Notes under the pieces: generated by a model
What the model saw: only the letters and a program-made list of their open reading frames with translations
The model's database searches: none
Told to the model about the DNA's origin: nothing
Source of the DNA: DATNPX01 sp036702975
GTDB taxonomy: Bacteria; Cyanobacteriota; Vampirovibrionia; Obscuribacterales; Obscuribacteraceae
DNA: 64,000 nucleotides
Assembly: GCA_036702975.1 (NCBI GenBank)
Contig: DATNPX010000016.1
Location: 62,001 to 126,000, forward strand
Direction: 5' to 3'
In this document: positions 61,441-64,000 of the stretch, piece by piece
Layout: each line of letters begins with the position of its first letter
How positions within the stretch are numbered: the stretch's first letter is position 1
Made by a program: the position numbers and the translations under genes

Positions 61441-63009
61441 CTACAACGAGCAGGCCGGCTCAGGTGCTTCCAGCGAAAAGTAGAACTTTAGTAGTATGTT
61501 CTCCGCCAACTGTTTGCGAAAATCGATTGAACCACGTACGTCAGCGATCGGTGCAATCTCCTCAACCGCTATAAGACCAGCCCGTTCGAAACTGTCAAAC
61601 GTGCAAGCTGCTGTCTCCAGAAAACGTTCGGTCTTGGGCAGGCGGACAACTGTTGGTGCAACACCACCAAAAGCAATACGCGCTCCCTCGATTTTGGTCT
61701 CCGGTCCAGTTTTTCCTGACTTGGTGGTGAGTAAAACAGCGGCAGTAAAACTGGAAATATCTAGGTGTTCGCGCTTCGAGACTTTAAATAGACGCACTAC
61801 GTTGTTCGAAGAAGGAAGTGGAATAGAAATGCGCGTGATGATTTCGTCGCTCTTCAGGTCTAGGGTCTTGTAGCCTTTATAGAACGAGTTGATAGGGACC
61901 TTCCGGGTACCATGCAACCCGGTCACCTCTACGTCAGCTTCCATCACGAAGAGAAATGGCACTGTGTCTGCAATCGGAGACCCGTTTGCAATATTGCCAG
62001 CCATTGTGCCAGCATTGCGAATCTGGGGTGCTCCAAAAACAGAAAGGATATTGAAAAATTCAGGTATTCTGTCCTTAACGAAGAGTGCTATTTCAGCCAA
62101 GGTAATGCGGGCACCAACCAAGATCCGGTCGTTTTCGAGCCTCAATTCATCCATATCGCGCAAGTTACATGTGCTGATTATACTCTGCGGTCGAAAACCA
62201 CGTTTATTTATGTTGACGCAAACGTCGGTACCGCCGCTGACAATCACAGTTCCCTTGTGCGTATTTTTAAATTCAGCAGCCGACCTTATCTCTCCCGGAA
62301 TCAGAAGTGCATGATTCTCAGTTTCAATTAGCACATCGGTCTTGCAGTGGCTTTCAAACGCAGTTGCCATTGCTTGAGACGGATACATGGACTCAAGTGA
62401 CGGAACGGCCTTTGAATCACACGTCAGAGCTGATTTGATAATAGACTCGTAACCAGTGCATCTGCACAAATTGCCAGTGAGCGCATCCTTCACATCCTGC
62501 CGGCACATTTGTGAGTCTCTACCTTGATGTTCTTCAAAAAGTGCCGCCAGTGATACCACAAACCCAGGGGTGCAATAGCCGCACTGAGCACCATGGCACT
62601 CAACCATTGCTCGCTGAATCGAACTTATGTTCTCTATGGTGGCAGACGCAACTGCTGGCGCAAATTTCGGTGAAGAGTCACCTTTACCATTAGCGTTCGC
62701 CGTACCACAAAAAGATGCAGACGGGGTGAGCCCCTCAATTGTTATGACATGACTGCAATCGAGCTGATAGATAGCCTGAATGCATGAATTGACTGACTTA
62801 TATTTCAGCGCGCCAGAGCCATTGTTCCGCCCCAGCAAAATGGAGCATGCGCCGCAATCGCCTTCGGCACAAACGACTTTCGTTCCACAGATGCCCATCT
62901 CGCCGCGCAAATAGTCGGAAAGCTGCAAAAACGCCTGCTCACCACGCACACGGTGTTCACGTCCATTCACATACACGAGTACGAAGTCCCGCGTCTTGCT
63001 GCTCGCCAT
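61441..63009 (-). CDS. xdhA: Xanthine dehydrogenase FAD/iron-sulfur subunit
   Basis: The 522-residue subunit carries two [2Fe-2S] clusters and FAD, passing electrons from the Mo centre to NAD. The first cluster is in GICGTKVVCAEGDCGACSIL, the second in GAQCGYCTPG and GNLCRCTGYES. The FAD domain (about 225-400) has VIVSGGTDVCVNINKRG and NAGTMAGNIANGSPIADT. ATG 63009 follows AGGTGA. It heads the xdhAB transcript. Cofactor comes from the 25-31 kb operon and XdhC. Confidence 0.95.
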   Translation of the reverse strand: MASSKTRDFVLVYVNGREHRVRGEQAFLQLSDYLRGEMGICGTKVVCAEGDCGACSILLGRNNGSGALKYKSVNSCIQAIYQLDCSHVITIEGLTPSASFCGTANANGKGDSSPKFAPAVASATIENISSIQRAMVECHGAQCGYCTPGFVVSLAALFEEHQGRDSQMCRQDVKDALTGNLCRCTGYESIIKSALTCDSKAVPSLESMYPSQAMATAFESHCKTDVLIETENHALLIPGEIRSAAEFKNTHKGTVIVSGGTDVCVNINKRGFRPQSIISTCNLRDMDELRLENDRILVGARITLAEIALFVKDRIPEFFNILSVFGAPQIRNAGTMAGNIANGSPIADTVPFLFVMEADVEVTGLHGTRKVPINSFYKGYKTLDLKSDEIITRISIPLPSSNNVVRLFKVSKREHLDISSFTAAVLLTTKSGKTGPETKIEGARIAFGGVAPTVVRLPKTERFLETAACTFDSFERAGLIAVEEIAPIADVRGSIDFRKQLAENILLKFYFSLEAPEPACSL

Positions 63010-63151
63010 AATTCACCTGCGTAACGGTCTTCTAATCATACCTGCGAAGCCCGGAAATTGCACATAAATGGCGTCTTTTCAAGATGTATTATTGCTCAGC
63101 ACGCCGACGCTTAAACTCAAGATAAAAACTTGGCAGCACAAGCTTGGTAAT

Positions 63152-64000
63152 ATGGATGATATGAGGTCCAACTCCCAGCTACTTTCCAAAACTTCACTGT
63201 CCAAGCTGCTCAGAGCGGCCGCCGGAGCTCTTGCCTCATCCACCGTACTAGTGGGAGCACTGCAGAGCGCCGCTTTTGCTGATGAATTGACACGTTGGGA
63301 GAATTTCGTCAAAGCCGGAGAAGTGGCGTTCGACAGTCAAAAGTACGGGCGCGCCGAGCATTACTTCTACAAGGCCGTGCGTGAAGCTGACCGCACCGAG
63401 CTGGGTGACGAAAAGCTGGCGCTGAGCTTACGTAAGCTTGGGGAAGCCGATACGGCGGCTCACAAATATAAAGAAGCCGAGGCTCACTTTCAACGCGCGA
63501 TCAAAGTCTCAAAAAACTGCGGGGTTGAAGACCGCGATGCCATACGCGATTTGCTGGAACTAGCTAAAACCTACCGGTCAGTTAACCTCGAACAGTTTGG
63601 CAAGAACGTTGCCACCATTTTGAAAGAGACCGGATTGGACGGTATCGAGATCCTGAACAACAAAGACGGCAAAAGTAGGATCGTGGTGCGGTTTGCCGAC
63701 AAGTTCGACAAACACATAAACAGCGCCGATGTCAACGAAATCAATGTCGACAAGAAGTTGACTTTTGACATACATGAAGACAAGGACGGCACCATCACGT
63801 TGACCAACATCAAAGGCTTGAAGATTAGGTCTAAGATGTGGGTCAATCTGACCGACACATCCATTGATCCAAACGGTGAAGATGGGAAACCCACCGCTCT
63901 CGTCACCGCTGAGAAGCTGGGATTGACGAAAACCATCAAGACAGTTATGCCAAAGCCGGTTTATGACCGCATTCTGACGGTCGTTGAACGTATACGGCAT
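63152..64000 (+). CDS. Secreted TPR protein (3' end outside window)
   Basis: The frame is open to the right edge, 283 codons. A signal peptide spans the first 43 residues (KLLRAAAGALASSTVLVGAL ... SAAFA). Two to three tetratricopeptide repeats follow (FDSQKYGRAEHYFYKAVREA, then YKEAEAHFQRAIKVSKNC). From about residue 140 a different beta-rich domain begins (FGKNVATILKETGLDGIEIL, then IDPNGEDG). ATG 63152 or ATG 63161 could be the start; neither has a strong ribosome-binding site. Confidence 0.8.
   Translation, partial: MDDMRSNSQLLSKTSLSKLLRAAAGALASSTVLVGALQSAAFADELTRWENFVKAGEVAFDSQKYGRAEHYFYKAVREADRTELGDEKLALSLRKLGEADTAAHKYKEAEAHFQRAIKVSKNCGVEDRDAIRDLLELAKTYRSVNLEQFGKNVATILKETGLDGIEILNNKDGKSRIVVRFADKFDKHINSADVNEINVDKKLTFDIHEDKDGTITLTNIKGLKIRSKMWVNLTDTSIDPNGEDGKPTALVTAEKLGLTKTIKTVMPKPVYDRILTVVERIRH

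Noticed and set aside
1..64000. Search for tRNA, CRISPR arrays, insertion sequences and phage genes
   Set aside because: No cloverleaf, no regularly spaced repeat array, no transposase or integrase motif and no structural phage genes were seen.

Overview
The window is 64 kb of bacterial chromosome with no phage, insertion sequence, CRISPR array or tRNA that I could see. Many genes encode secreted tetratricopeptide-repeat (TPR) proteins, degenerate signalling domains (GGDEF, receiver, histidine kinase), a DUF4388-type protein, a stand-alone MshEN-like protein and an outer-membrane barrel ending in Phe. This mix, together with an eukaryote-like kynurenine operon, suggests a large-genome, Gram-negative, oxygen-using relative of the non-photosynthetic cyanobacteria (Obscuribacterales/Melainabacteria type). 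That placement is inference from gene content, not from a marker gene.

Layout. 1-6 kb: end of a membrane protein, a three-gene run of unknown envelope proteins, a 42-bp tandem repeat and a BBP2-like porin. 6-12 kb: HpcH/HpaI aldolase, an unknown protein overlapping a group II truncated haemoglobin, and a 1090-residue acidic low-complexity protein. 12-20 kb: TPR exoprotein, hemB, SRP RNA, MshEN protein, and a histidine-kinase-like protein lacking its phospho-acceptor His. 19.6-25 kb: polytopic membrane protein, TPR protein, SPL-type radical SAM protein, orphan Flp pilin, degenerate GGDEF protein, thioredoxin-like ferredoxin, serine protease. 25-31 kb: peptide deformylase and a compact molybdenum-cofactor operon (moaD, a moaE-moeB-rhodanese fusion, moaA, a moaC-moaB fusion, moeA). 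31-42 kb: hydrolases, a von Willebrand protein, GNAT, aldehyde dehydrogenase, aldo/keto reductase, small TPR proteins and an OmpR-type regulator. 42.7-47 kb: kynurenine operon (3-hydroxyanthranilate dioxygenase, ACMS decarboxylase, kynureninase, kynurenine 3-monooxygenase). 47-59 kb: DUF4388/GGDEF-like protein, HxlR regulator, TPM-domain protein, xdhC, SRPBCC proteins, acyltransferase, an ArsR/AHSA1 pair with a clear operator, HEAT-repeat protein. 59-63 kb: xdhB and xdhA. The window ends inside another TPR exoprotein.

How the genes fit together. The molybdenum-cofactor operon, xdhC and xdhAB form one functional set: cofactor synthesis, cofactor maturation and insertion, and the xanthine dehydrogenase apoenzyme. 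The kynurenine operon turns kynurenine into 2-aminomuconate semialdehyde and needs O2 at two steps; the aldehyde dehydrogenase at 36977 could take the next oxidation step, but that is speculative. Tryptophan dioxygenase and kynurenine formamidase are not in the window.

Most notable points: the kynureninase has Asn where the PLP-ring Asp is expected; several signalling proteins have lost catalytic residues; the MoaE-MoeB-rhodanese fusion is unusual; the ArsR operator is a perfect palindrome filling the promoter spacer; two hairpins touch ribosome-binding sites; and a 52-residue membrane protein lies at 54832-54990.
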